From contig NZ_CP015749.1 of NCBI RefSeq assembly GCF_001742145.1, forward strand, positions 4,154,001-4,218,000: a DNA stretch of 64,000 bases, read 5' to 3'. The notes below the pieces were generated by a model. It was not told where the DNA came from. It saw nothing but the letters and a program-made list of their open reading frames with translations, and searched no databases. The position numbers were made by a program, and so were the translations under genes. This DNA comes from Pectobacterium parmentieri. Lineage in GTDB: Bacteria; Pseudomonadota; Gammaproteobacteria; Enterobacterales; Enterobacteriaceae. Below are positions 1 to 11,797 of this stretch, in pieces (positions within the stretch are counted from its first letter, which is position 1; each line of letters begins with the position of its first letter).

Positions 1-1
1 A

Positions 2-277
2 CACCCTGACGTTCAGGCGGTATTTGCACAGAATGATGAAATGGCGTTAGGCGCACTGCGTGCACTACAAACCGCAGGCAAAACCGATGTGCTGGTTGTG
101 GGCTTTGACGGTACTCAAGACGGCGTGAAAGCCGTTGAGTCAGGCAAGCTGGCTGCTACGGTGGCTCAGCGTCCAGACCAGATCGGCGTAATCGGTATCG
201 AAACGGCTGCGAAAGTGCTGAAAGGCGAAAAAACGCAGGCCATCATTCCGGTTGACCTGAAGTTGGTAGCAAAATAA
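2..277 (+). CDS. rbsB: RbsB, ribose ABC transporter periplasmic binding protein (C-terminal fragment)
   Basis: This is the C-terminal 91 codons of the periplasmic D-ribose binding protein; the gene begins before the window. RbsB captures ribose in the periplasm and delivers it to the RbsA/RbsC permease. The reading frame is open from base 2. Around the first listed Met it reads [14 protein letters not shown], the conserved sugar-contact segment of ribose-type binding proteins, followed by [10 protein letters not shown], where the aspartate is a typical sugar ligand, and by the end of lobe 2. It is followed by rbsK and rbsR, which supports ribose rather than another sugar. A dispersed repeat (286-418) separates it from rbsK. 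Identity is confident, but the N-terminus is not visible. Confidence 0.93.
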   Translation, partial: HPDVQAVFAQNDEMALGALRALQTAGKTDVLVVGFDGTQDGVKAVESGKLAATVAQRPDQIGVIGIETAAKVLKGEKTQAIIPVDLKLVAK

Positions 278-285
278 TTAAAAAG

Positions 286-418
286 ATACCCTAAATAATT
301 CGAGTTGCATGACAAAACGTTAAGCGTTTTGAACAGCGCTAGCGCTGGCCCGAAGGGTGAGGCTCAAAACTGAGCCGAGTATTACCAACGCACAAGCAAC
401 TTGAAGTATGACGGGTAT
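286..418 (+). repeat. MITE-like dispersed intergenic repeat, copy 1
   Basis: This 133-bp element begins ATACCCTAAATAATTCGAG and ends CTTGAAGTATGACGGGTAT. Read outside-in, the two ends form imperfect terminal inverted repeats (ATACCC-N3-A-N3-TTC-N-AG-N-TGC). The interior contains further short inverted repeats. The same ends occur at 21081-21219 and 24174-24298. This copy lies between rbsB and rbsK inside the operon, so its transcript could fold into a hairpin that sets rbsB expression apart from rbsK. Confidence 0.8.
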
Positions 419-480
419 AAAGCAGGGCTCGCGCCACCCGTTTGTGGTGGCGCATTATTAACGTAGCGGGATTCGACATA

Positions 481-1407
481 ATGAAAACGGGTAAGCTGGT
501 GGTGCTGGGCAGTATTAATGCTGACCATATTCTCAATCTTGAGCAATTTCCCCGCCCGGGCGAAACGGTGATCGGTGAACAATATAGTGTCGCTTTCGGC
601 GGAAAAGGGGCTAACCAAGCGGTTGCCGCTGGCCGAAGCGGTGCGGATATTGCTTTTATTGCCAGCGTTGGAAACGATGATATTGGTGCTCGCATTTGTC
701 AGCAGCTATCCAAGGATAACATTGATGTTTCCGCCGTTGAGGCTATCTCTGGGGAAACAACGGGCGTTGCGCTGATTTTTGTTAACGCTGACGCTGAGAA
801 CATGATTGCCATTAACGCAGGCGCGAATGCTGCTGTGACACCAGATTATCTTCACCGTCATCAGCAACACATCATTGATGCTTCTGCGTTGCTGATGCAG
901 CTTGAGTCGCCGTTGGAAACGGTTATCGCCGCAGCCAAATTGGCGCATGAACACCAAACAAAGGTGATTCTTAACCCTGCCCCTGCTCGTGAACTGCCTG
1001 ATGAACTGTTATCACTGGTCGATATGATCACGCCGAATGAAACCGAAGCGCAGTTCTTGACGGGAATTACCGTTGAGACGGAAGAGGATGCCGCTCGCGC
1101 AGCACAGATTCTTCATGACAAAGGCATTGAAACGGTTCTGATTACATTGGGTAGCCGTGGCGTATGGTTGAGTGAACGTGGTCAAGGGCAGCGTATTCCG
1201 GGGTATCGTGTAAAAGCCGTGGATACTATTGCTGCCGGAGACACCTTTAATGGTGCGTTGGTTACCGCGTTGTTGGAAAATCGGCCAATGTCTTCAGCGG
1301 TGAAGTTCGCTCATGCGGCGGCAGCGATTGCGGTAACTCGCCGAGGCGCTCAACCCTCTGTCCCATGGCGCGAAGAGATCGACGCATTTTTGCAAGCTCA
1401 GGAGTGA
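481..1407 (+). CDS. rbsK: Ribokinase
   Basis: Ribokinase phosphorylates D-ribose with ATP to give ribose 5-phosphate for the pentose phosphate pathway; it is a cytosolic PfkB-family sugar kinase. The 308-residue product matches the family length of about 309. Near residue 40 is the sugar-binding GGKGANQA motif (PfkB signature 1). Around residues 180-195 are NPAPAR and the PNETEA segment, and near residue 250 is AAGDTFNGA, whose Asp is the catalytic base. An in-frame ATG lies upstream at 442, but the start at 481 aligns with the E. coli N-terminus (VVLGSINADHILN). It sits 3 nt before rbsR, so the two genes are very probably cotranscribed. Confidence 0.97.
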   Translation: MKTGKLVVLGSINADHILNLEQFPRPGETVIGEQYSVAFGGKGANQAVAAGRSGADIAFIASVGNDDIGARICQQLSKDNIDVSAVEAISGETTGVALIFVNADAENMIAINAGANAAVTPDYLHRHQQHIIDASALLMQLESPLETVIAAAKLAHEHQTKVILNPAPARELPDELLSLVDMITPNETEAQFLTGITVETEEDAARAAQILHDKGIETVLITLGSRGVWLSERGQGQRIPGYRVKAVDTIAAGDTFNGALVTALLENRPMSSAVKFAHAAAAIAVTRRGAQPSVPWREEIDAFLQAQE

Positions 1408-1410
1408 TCT

Positions 1411-2406
1411 TTGGCTACCATGAAAGATGTCGCCCGTCTGGCGGGCGTTTCTACTTCTACTGTATCTCACGTCATTAATAACAATCGGTTTGTCAGCGAT
1501 ACCATTCGCGAAAAGGTGACGAAGGCCGTTGAGGATCTCAACTATGCGCCGTCTGCGCTAGCCAGAAGTCTGAAAATAAACCAGACCCGCACCATCGGCA
1601 TGTTGCTCACGGCCAGTAGTAACCCGTTTTATGCTGAAGTCGTGCGTGGCGTTGAACGCTGTTGTTATGAGCGGGGCTATAGCCTGATTCTGTGCAACAC
1701 CGAAGGCGATCGCGACAGAATGAGTCATAGCCTTGAAACGCTGCTGCAAAAGCGGGTCGACGGTGTATTGCTGATGTGCACTGAAAGCCATCGCCCCCTG
1801 CCTGAAATGATGAGCCGCTATCCTTCTGTTCCTATGGTCATGATGGATTGGGCACCTTTTGAAGGTGTTATCGATGTTATTAAAGATAACTCTTTGCTTG
1901 GCGGAGAGATTGCCACCAATCACCTCATTTCTCGCGGGTATAAAAAGATAGCCTGCATTGCGGGTCCGAAAGATAAGACGACAGCCTATAACCGACTGGA
2001 GGGCTATCGACAGGCGATGCAACTCGCTGGGCTATCCATTCCCACTGATTATGAAATTTTTGGTGATTTTGAATTTGAAACGGGCTATCGCGCGATGCAA
2101 CAGTTATTAGCGCTGGAAGATAAACCCGAAGCGGTATTCACCAGTAACGATGCAATGGCTGTTGGTGTTTACCACGCGCTTTATCAGGCTGGGCTTTCAA
2201 TTCCTCAAGACATGGCAGTTATTGGTTACGATGATATTGAACTGGCCCGCTATATGTCTCCGCCTCTCACTACGGTTCATCAACCAAAGGATGAGCTCGG
2301 CGAATTGGCGGTCGATACGCTGCTGTATCGTCTGGAACATCCAAATACTGAACCTAATGTGTTGGTGCTGACCCCGGAATTAATGGTGCGTCAGTCCGTT
2401 CGGTAA
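1411..2406 (+). CDS. rbsR: Ribose operon repressor RbsR (LacI family)
   Basis: RbsR is a LacI/GalR-family repressor of the ribose operon that is released by ribose; in E. coli it also affects purine genes. The first 50 residues carry the helix-turn-helix and hinge ([20 protein letters not shown], then ALARSLK), followed by a periplasmic-binding-protein-like effector domain ending near residue 331. The start is a TTG at 1411, three codons before an in-frame ATG. It aligns with the E. coli protein, which begins MATMKDV, and lies 3 nt after the rbsK stop, which suggests translational coupling. It is the last gene of the operon. No clear hairpin terminator is visible before the rRNA promoters. 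Confidence 0.96.
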   Translation: MATMKDVARLAGVSTSTVSHVINNNRFVSDTIREKVTKAVEDLNYAPSALARSLKINQTRTIGMLLTASSNPFYAEVVRGVERCCYERGYSLILCNTEGDRDRMSHSLETLLQKRVDGVLLMCTESHRPLPEMMSRYPSVPMVMMDWAPFEGVIDVIKDNSLLGGEIATNHLISRGYKKIACIAGPKDKTTAYNRLEGYRQAMQLAGLSIPTDYEIFGDFEFETGYRAMQQLLALEDKPEAVFTSNDAMAVGVYHALYQAGLSIPQDMAVIGYDDIELARYMSPPLTTVHQPKDELGELAVDTLLYRLEHPNTEPNVLVLTPELMVRQSVR

Positions 2407-2506
2407 CATTTGGGCTAAGGAAACGCTGAAAAATCCGGCATAACGGCGTCTTTTAATGCGCCTTGCTGAAAAAAACCTCACTCGGAAATTATTTTGCATT
2501 TAGCGC

Positions 2507-2534
2507 TTGTCAGCCGCCGAGAAGTCCCTATAAT
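2507..2534 (+). promoter_or_regulatory. rrn P1 promoter
   Basis: TTGTCA (2507-2512) and TATAAT (2529-2534) are separated by 16 bp and followed by a GC-rich discriminator (GCGCCTCC). This is the arrangement of growth-rate-controlled, ppGpp-sensitive enterobacterial rRNA P1 promoters. Confidence 0.9.
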
Positions 2535-2613
2535 GCGCCTCCACTGACACGGCAACAGCGACACACCGTTGCGGTGACAGAAAAAAGATTTACTAAAGGC
2601 GGTCAGTAATGAC

Positions 2614-2641
2614 TTGACTTTAAAGCGGATTAGCATAGTAT
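2614..2641 (+). promoter_or_regulatory. rrn P2 promoter
   Basis: TTGACT (2614-2619) and TAGTAT (2636-2641), 16 bp apart and about 107 bp downstream of P1, match the usual position of rRNA P2. Confidence 0.7.
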
Positions 2642-2671
2642 ATGCAGCCCGCGCCACCGAAGAAGTGGCAC

Positions 2672-2684
2672 TGCTCTTTAACAA
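2672..2684 (+). promoter_or_regulatory. boxA antitermination signal in rrn leader
   Basis: TGCTCTTTAACAA matches the rRNA boxA that loads the NusB/NusE antitermination complex. An identical copy is found in the 16S-23S spacer at 4705-4717. Confidence 0.88.
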
Positions 2685-2690
2685 TATAAT

Positions 2691-2710
2691 CAGACAATCT
2701 GTGTGGGCAC
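2691..2710 (+). other. 16S precursor processing stem, 5' strand (RNase III)
   Basis: This 20-base segment is complementary, with one G-U pair, to 4401-4420 just after 16S. Together they form the long stem that RNase III cuts to release pre-16S rRNA. Confidence 0.8.
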
Positions 2711-2833
2711 TCACAAGACCGTATCTTAACGATATAAAAAGTCTTGAAGAGTGAACAACAGTAAATTCATTACGAATAAACAGTTTTAATTCTTTGAGCA
2801 TCGCTGACGAGTTCAGCAAATCAAACAAATCTT

Positions 2834-4376
<1,543 letters not shown>

Positions 4377-4400
4377 CCAAAAAGATGTGTGTTAAGTGAA

Positions 4401-4420
4401 GTGCTCACACAGATTGTCTG
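4401..4420 (+). other. 16S precursor processing stem, 3' strand (RNase III)
   Basis: This segment pairs with 2691-2710 upstream of 16S and closes the processing stem. Confidence 0.8.
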
Positions 4421-4449
4421 ATGAAAATAACGAGCAGAAATACCTTAAT

Positions 4450-4526
<77 letters not shown>

Positions 4527-4568
4527 ACTCTTCCATGAGTGGTATCTAAGGTAACTGTAAGTAGAGAC

Positions 4569-4644
4569 GGGGTTATAGCTCAGCTGGGAGAGCGCCTGCC
4601 TTGCACGCAGGAGGTCTGCGGTTCGATCCCGCATAGCTCCACCA
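4569..4644 (+). tRNA. tRNA-Ala (anticodon TGC)
   Basis: A 76-nt tRNA with an encoded CCA end and anticodon TGC in the loop CTTGCAC. It is the second spacer tRNA of the rRNA operon. The acceptor stem GGGGTTA/TAGCTCC tolerates G-U pairs. Confidence 0.98.
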
Positions 4645-4704
4645 TCACTACTCGCTATGATAAAAAACATCAGAGTGTACCTGTTTGGGTGCACTGCGAT
4701 GTTT

Positions 4705-4717
4705 TGCTCTTTAACAA
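4705..4717 (+). promoter_or_regulatory. boxA in 16S-23S spacer
   Basis: A second TGCTCTTTAACAA, identical to the leader boxA, lies before 23S. It renews antitermination for 23S transcription. Confidence 0.85.
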
Positions 4718-4866
4718 TCTGGAACAAGCTGAAAATTGAAACATGACGGCTGACAAAACACGATGACCTTCGGGTGCATCGTGATGCATCAGTCTGTCAA
4801 TGAGTCTCTCAAATAATCGCAGCGCGAACGTGACCTTGATTTATTCAAGACACCTTCGGGTTGTGA

Positions 4867-7774
<2,908 letters not shown>

Positions 7775-7911
7775 ACAACACCGAAGGTGTTTTGTGGGTG
7801 ATGAAAGACTCATAGATTTTGATGTTCAGCTTGTTCAAAGATTGGTTCTGATGGTTGTACTGATGAGAAGCGAAAGCGACTTGGGTATGACGGTTGGAAT
7901 GAAACAGAATT

Positions 7912-8031
7912 TGCCTGGCGGCGATAGCGCGGTGGTCCCACCTGACCCCATGCCGAACTCAGAAGTGAAACGCCGTAGCGCCGATGGTAGTGTGGGGTTT
8001 CCCCATGTGAGAGTAGGGAACTGCCAGGCAT
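7912..8031 (+). rRNA. rrf: 5S ribosomal RNA
   Basis: This 120-nt gene runs from TGCCTGGCGGCGATAGC to CTGCCAGGCAT, with complementary 5' and 3' ends and the standard loop sequences of enterobacterial 5S rRNA. It is the last gene of the rRNA operon. Confidence 0.98.
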
Positions 8032-8042
8032 CAAATAAGTGG

Positions 8043-8075
8043 AAAGCCTCTGTCGAAAGACAGGGGCTTTTTGCT
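8043..8075 (+). terminator. rRNA operon rho-independent terminator
   Basis: The stem AAGCCTCTGTC / GACAGGGGCTT with a GAAA tetraloop is followed by TTTTT, directly after 5S. Confidence 0.9.
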
Positions 8076-8135
8076 ATGGAGAATTTTTTGCCCGGAAGAC
8101 CATGAGGTTAGTATAAATAACAGCCTTCCCTGCAC

Positions 8136-8657
8136 TTATAGACGGCTAGTTTGAAGCCATTGGTGGATAAAATTAGCCACTTGCTCTGGCTTATTGATAT
8201 CAAGCACTGGCAGTATGGTATCTGTCTCGGAGTCTGCCGCAATCGCGATGACATATTCATCGATCAAATCATGCAACTCTCTGTCCAACGATTGACGAAA
8301 TAGGGCTATTTTAGCGATTTTTTCGTGCTTAAAACCCTCAACCAGAACCAAATCGAGAGTTGATGCATCCATTTTCCCTGCCAGATCATAAATATCGGGT
8401 TCTTCCTGGTCAGGTGTTTCCGTCATCAATGCCCACCTTTCGCTGCTGGCAACAATGGTTTGTGCCGCTCCCGCCTTACGCAGTTCATAACTATCTTTGC
8501 CCGGTGTATCAATATCCATCCTATGATGCGTATGTTTAATTAATCCGACTCGAATGCCCCGATTAGCCAGCAGAGGGATGACGTGCTTAAGTAACGTTGT
8601 TTTACCTGTACCGCTGTAGGCGACAATAGCGAGTAAGGGCAAACGATTAGAGTTCAC
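8136..8657 (-). CDS. mobB: MobB, molybdopterin-guanine dinucleotide biosynthesis adapter
   Basis: MobB is a small GTP-binding protein that assists MobA in making the bis-MGD form of molybdenum cofactor. The N-terminus has a P-loop, AYSGTGKTTLL (about residues 13-23). It is followed by KHTHHRMDIDTPGKDSYELRKAGA, a hallmark of the family, and by VEGFKHE near residue 110. The 173-residue length is normal. The start overlaps the mobA stop by 11 bases, so translation is coupled. It is convergent with the rRNA operon. MobB is generally accessory rather than essential for cofactor synthesis. Confidence 0.95.
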   Translation of the reverse strand: MNSNRLPLLAIVAYSGTGKTTLLKHVIPLLANRGIRVGLIKHTHHRMDIDTPGKDSYELRKAGAAQTIVASSERWALMTETPDQEEPDIYDLAGKMDASTLDLVLVEGFKHEKIAKIALFRQSLDRELHDLIDEYVIAIAADSETDTILPVLDINKPEQVANFIHQWLQTSRL

Positions 8658-9237
8658 TGTGTTGATCCTCCCAGTTGGATAAATCCTCAGGTGAATTCAA
8701 ATTGTGAAAGGCTTCCGGTTGATCGTTAAATAAAACGGTTTTTGCTCCGACCTGTTCCATAAATAGCATTAACTTACGATTTCCGAGATGTAGATAAGCT
8801 TCCAACGACTCAATAAGGTTTTTATTGATTAAGAGTAATGTGGGATGTGGACGTTCCCCATCGGTGGCATAAGCGGCATTTGCTTCCCCCCGCGCTTGCC
8901 ATAAACGGTGTACCAGGTCGAGAGGAAAGGCAGGGACATCGCAAGGAACGAATATGACCCATTCGGACGTGGATGCATGTAATCCACTCAGGATACCTGC
9001 CAGCGGGCCTGGAAAGGTTGCATCAGAGTCACCAATAACTCGGTACCCGCTTTGTGCATACACATCCTGATTGCGGTTAGCGCTGATGATGATCTCATCG
9101 ACCTGTGCTTTAAGCCGAGACAGCGCGTGTAAATATAGCGGCACACCGTTTAGCGCTATCAGACCTTTATCATGCCCACCCATGCGCGTTGCACGTCCAC
9201 CCGCGAGAATAACGCCTGTAATCATTTCAATTGCCAA
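8647..9237 (-). CDS. mobA: MobA, molybdenum cofactor guanylyltransferase
   Basis: MobA transfers GMP from GTP to Mo-molybdopterin, giving the guanine dinucleotide cofactor used by enzymes such as nitrate and formate oxidoreductases. The N-terminal nucleotidyltransferase signature GVILAGGRATRMGGHDKG is at about residues 7-24. PGPLAGILSG lies near residue 75 and a metal-binding Asp is in FVPCDVP near residue 100. The 196-residue length fits the family. It is the first gene of a mobA-mobB operon that diverges from yihD across about 200 bp. The start used aligns with the usual N-terminus. A plus-strand open frame across its 5' part is a shadow. Confidence 0.95.
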   Translation of the reverse strand: MAIEMITGVILAGGRATRMGGHDKGLIALNGVPLYLHALSRLKAQVDEIIISANRNQDVYAQSGYRVIGDSDATFPGPLAGILSGLHASTSEWVIFVPCDVPAFPLDLVHRLWQARGEANAAYATDGERPHPTLLLINKNLIESLEAYLHLGNRKLMLFMEQVGAKTVLFNDQPEAFHNLNSPEDLSNWEDQHSEL

Positions 9238-9438
9238 TTATCTATGCCCACTTTTCTCTGTATCGAAAGCTCGTAAGGGAGAAACCATACATTATTCTCT
9301 GAAAACTTTCACAGAAGACCAAGTTCTTTCCTCATGTGCGCAAGGCTGTTATTTTTATCGCTATATGCTCAACATTGTTCAAGCTGTTTTCTACTTCTTG
9401 AAATTTATTGAGTACAAATCGTTTTTAAGGAGAAAAAA

Positions 9439-9708
9439 ATGAAATGTCATCGTGTTAATGAGCTGATCGAGTTGCTGCATCCAGCCTGGCAAAAAGAGCC
9501 CGATTTAAACCTGGTGCAATTTTTACAAAACCTTGCACAGGAGGCGGGGTTCGAGGGGCAGTTAAATGAACTGACTGATGATATCCTTATTTACCATCTG
9601 AAAATGCGTAATGCAGATAAAGAACAAGTCATTCCCGGTCTGAAGAAGGACTACGAGGAAGATTTTAAAACAGCTTTGCTGCGTGCCCGTGGGGTTATTA
9701 AAGACTAG
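9439..9708 (+). CDS. yihD: YihD, conserved small protein (DUF1040)
   Basis: This 89-residue cytosolic protein is conserved next to srkA and dsbA across enterobacteria, and its function is not established. It starts [17 protein letters not shown] and contains a charged helical C-terminal half, with no signal peptide or membrane segment. A good ribosome site (AAGGAGAAAAAA) precedes the ATG. Its strong conservation and position between mobA and srkA match the E. coli map. I assign the name from overall similarity and context only. Confidence 0.92.
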   Translation: MKCHRVNELIELLHPAWQKEPDLNLVQFLQNLAQEAGFEGQLNELTDDILIYHLKMRNADKEQVIPGLKKDYEEDFKTALLRARGVIKD

Positions 9709-9786
9709 TGCAAAGGAATAACACGTTCATTATGTCAGCTATCGTGTGTAGTTATCGTATTCCATCTCTAATGATTTGTGGCTGCG

Positions 9787-10773
9787 ATGAGTAGTTCAGT
9801 CTTTAATTTTCAGACGCTATTCCCAGATCTGATCATGGATGCCTTGCTGGGCGTTGGGTTGCGTGTTGATTCTGGCCTGACGGCGTTAAACAGCTATGAA
9901 AATCGCGTGTATCAGTTTGCGGATGAAGATCGTAAACGATTCGTGGTGAAATTTTATCGCCCTGAACGGTGGAGCGCAGCGCAAATTCAGGAAGAGCATA
10001 TTTTTGCCCAGCAATTAGCGGAAGATGAAGTCCCTATTGTCGCACCCATTTTTCTTAATGGGCAGACTCTGAACGTCTATGAAGGGTTTCACTTTGCCGT
10101 ATTCCCTAGCGTGGGTGGGCGGCAGTATGAAATGGATAATGAAGACCAGCTAGAGTGGGTCGGACGTTTTCTTGGACGAATTCACCAGACGGGGCAGAAA
10201 TCGTTATTCTCCGAGCGCCCGACGATTGGGGTAAATGAATATTTGCATGAACCTTATCGTCTGCTGGAGACATGCCCGCTAATACCGAAAATACATCGAC
10301 ATGATTTTTTACAGGCAACCCATCAACTGATTGATACAGTTGAGACTTATTGGCACAGCGACTGGCGTCCATTGCGTCTGCATGGTGATTGTCACCCAGG
10401 AAATATTTTGTGGCGTGATGGCCCGCTATTTGTGGATTTGGATGATGCCCGCAATGGCCCGGCAATACAGGATTTATGGATGCTGTTGCATGGCGATCGT
10501 CGTGAACAGCGTATTCAACTGGATATCTTGTTAGAAGCCTATAGCGAATTTGCGGATTTTCAGGAGAAAGAACTGGCGTTGATTGAACCCCTTCGTGCGA
10601 TGCGGCAGGTTTATTATCTGGCCTGGGTTGCGCGTCGCTGGGAAGACCCTGCTTTTCCGAAAAATTTCCCTTGGATGACGGATGCCGATTTCTGGTTGAA
10701 GCAAACGGCAATATTTATTGGGCAAACTCAGTTGTTGCAGGAACCTCCTCTACAGCTAATGCCAATGTACTGA
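9787..10773 (+). CDS. srkA: SrkA, stress response serine/threonine kinase (YihE)
   Basis: SrkA is a choline-kinase-fold Ser/Thr protein kinase that in E. coli protects cells from stress-induced death, acting in opposition to MazEF signalling. The catalytic loop is LRLHGDCHPGNILW (about residues 196-209), and the metal-binding DLDDARNGP follows about ten residues later. The conserved NSYENRVYQF and VVKFYRPERW segments form the N-lobe. A GTG lies three codons upstream, but the ATG at 9787 gives 328 residues, equal to the E. coli protein. The gene precedes dsbA by 24 nt. In E. coli the two are cotranscribed and the promoter responds to Cpx; no Cpx site was verified here. Confidence 0.96.
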   Translation: MSSSVFNFQTLFPDLIMDALLGVGLRVDSGLTALNSYENRVYQFADEDRKRFVVKFYRPERWSAAQIQEEHIFAQQLAEDEVPIVAPIFLNGQTLNVYEGFHFAVFPSVGGRQYEMDNEDQLEWVGRFLGRIHQTGQKSLFSERPTIGVNEYLHEPYRLLETCPLIPKIHRHDFLQATHQLIDTVETYWHSDWRPLRLHGDCHPGNILWRDGPLFVDLDDARNGPAIQDLWMLLHGDRREQRIQLDILLEAYSEFADFQEKELALIEPLRAMRQVYYLAWVARRWEDPAFPKNFPWMTDADFWLKQTAIFIGQTQLLQEPPLQLMPMY

Positions 10774-10797
10774 AATTAAATGGAGAGAGTTAAGTTT

Positions 10798-11421
10798 ATG
10801 AAAAAATTATGGCTTGCGCTGATTGGCGTCGTTCTGGCATTTAGTGCTTCTGCTGCAGAATTTTCTGACGGTAAGCAATATGTAGAATTAGATAAACCTG
10901 CAGCCCAAGAGCCTCAGGTTCTTGAGTTTTTTTCATTCTATTGCCCGCACTGCTATCAGTTTGAGCAGGTTTATCATGTCCCGGATGCAGTAAAAAAGGC
11001 GCTGCCAGAAGGGACAAAGATGACACGCTATCATGTGAATTTTTTGGGCACATTGGGTAAAAATCTGACTCAGGCTTGGGCTGTTGCTATGGCGCTGGGC
11101 GTAGAAGATAAAATTACCCCGCTGATGTTTGATGCGGTTCAGAAAACACAGACCGTACAAAAACCGGAAGATATTCGCGCAGTCTTTGTGGAAGCTGGTG
11201 TAACTGCGGAAGAGTTTGATAGTGCTCTGAATAGCTTTGTTGTGAAGTCTCTGGTTGCTCAACAGGAAAAAGCTGCTGCAGATTTGCAATTACGTGGTGT
11301 TCCAGCGATGTTCGTTAATGGTAAATATATGATCAAGAGCGATGGTCTTGATACTAGCTCAATGGACGCTTACGTAAAACAGTATGCTGATGTGGTGAAA
11401 TTCCTTATTACTAAAAAGTAA
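10798..11421 (+). CDS. dsbA: DsbA, periplasmic thiol:disulfide oxidase
   Basis: DsbA introduces disulfide bonds into exported proteins and is reoxidised by DsbB. The 207-residue precursor has a Sec signal peptide ([20 protein letters not shown], cleaved after SAA). The active site CPHC lies in [14 protein letters not shown], and the cis-proline loop is [12 protein letters not shown] near residue 170. The start at 10798 was chosen over an in-frame ATG at 10780 because it begins the signal peptide and matches the E. coli length. In soft-rot bacteria DsbA is known to be needed for folding secreted pectate lyases and cellulase. A DsbA-like relative sits in the accessory cassette at 20382. Confidence 0.98.
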   Translation: MKKLWLALIGVVLAFSASAAEFSDGKQYVELDKPAAQEPQVLEFFSFYCPHCYQFEQVYHVPDAVKKALPEGTKMTRYHVNFLGTLGKNLTQAWAVAMALGVEDKITPLMFDAVQKTQTVQKPEDIRAVFVEAGVTAEEFDSALNSFVVKSLVAQQEKAAADLQLRGVPAMFVNGKYMIKSDGLDTSSMDAYVKQYADVVKFLITKK

Positions 11422-11430
11422 TCACTTATG

Positions 11431-11458
11431 AGCCATGCGGGTTAACCGCATGGCTTTA
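11431..11458 (+). terminator. Terminator after dsbA
   Basis: The stem AGCCATGCGG/CCGCATGGCT with a GTTAA loop lies 10 bp after the dsbA stop and is followed by a short TTTAT run. Confidence 0.75.
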
Positions 11459-11797
11459 TACCTTCAAGCCGTTTACTTTCTTATCTTTTATATCTCACCG
11501 TCTACAATCTCTATTTATCTTTTCGTTTATATCCACAAACTGGATGACGGATTATCATGCCGTAAAAATAAATGATTTATATTATAACCCAATGAAATTA
11601 ATCAATATAAAATAAATCCATTAGATAAAAGGAGAAATTAATAATTACGTGAATAAAACTACTCACAAACTTATCCACAGGAAGATCTTGCGAGGATCCA
11701 TGAAAAATCAACCAATATCTTACGTTAAGGATCGTCTCTTCCTCCGACCTATGGCATGCTTAGTGCTATGACAGACTAACAACGATCACGGCAGGTT
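11459..11797 (+). other. dsbA-polA intergenic region
   Basis: This AT-rich 339-bp spacer has no recognised gene; the yihF/yihG genes found here in E. coli are absent. It contains a perfect DnaA-box sequence TTATCCACA (11671-11679), a near match ATATCCACA about 145 bp upstream, and a weak 40-codon open frame (GTG 11649 to TGA 11771) of unknown status. The polA promoter must lie here but cannot be fixed by eye. Confidence 0.6.

Larger units (their letters stand above)
2407..2833 (+). other. rRNA operon leader region (no protein gene)
   Basis: This 427-bp stretch holds the tandem rrn promoters, boxA and the 5' strand of the 16S processing stem, listed separately. A minus-strand open frame through it (2478-2828) has no family resemblance and is rejected. 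Confidence 0.85.

Noticed and set aside
2478..2828. Minus-strand 116-codon open frame in the rRNA leader
   Set aside because: It overlaps both rrn promoters and boxA and has no family resemblance; the DNA is explained by the promoter region.
4539..4739. Open frame VSRDGVIAQLGERLPCTQEVCGSIP across tRNA-Ala
   Set aside because: This is a well-known false protein produced by translating tRNA sequence.
9071..9442. Plus-strand 123-codon frame over the mobA start
   Set aside because: It is mostly antisense to mobA and its tail is low-complexity intergenic sequence.
11671..11679. DnaA box before polA as a sign of a replication origin
   Set aside because: One perfect box and one near match without a cluster, AT-rich repeats or the mioC/gidA genes do not make an origin.
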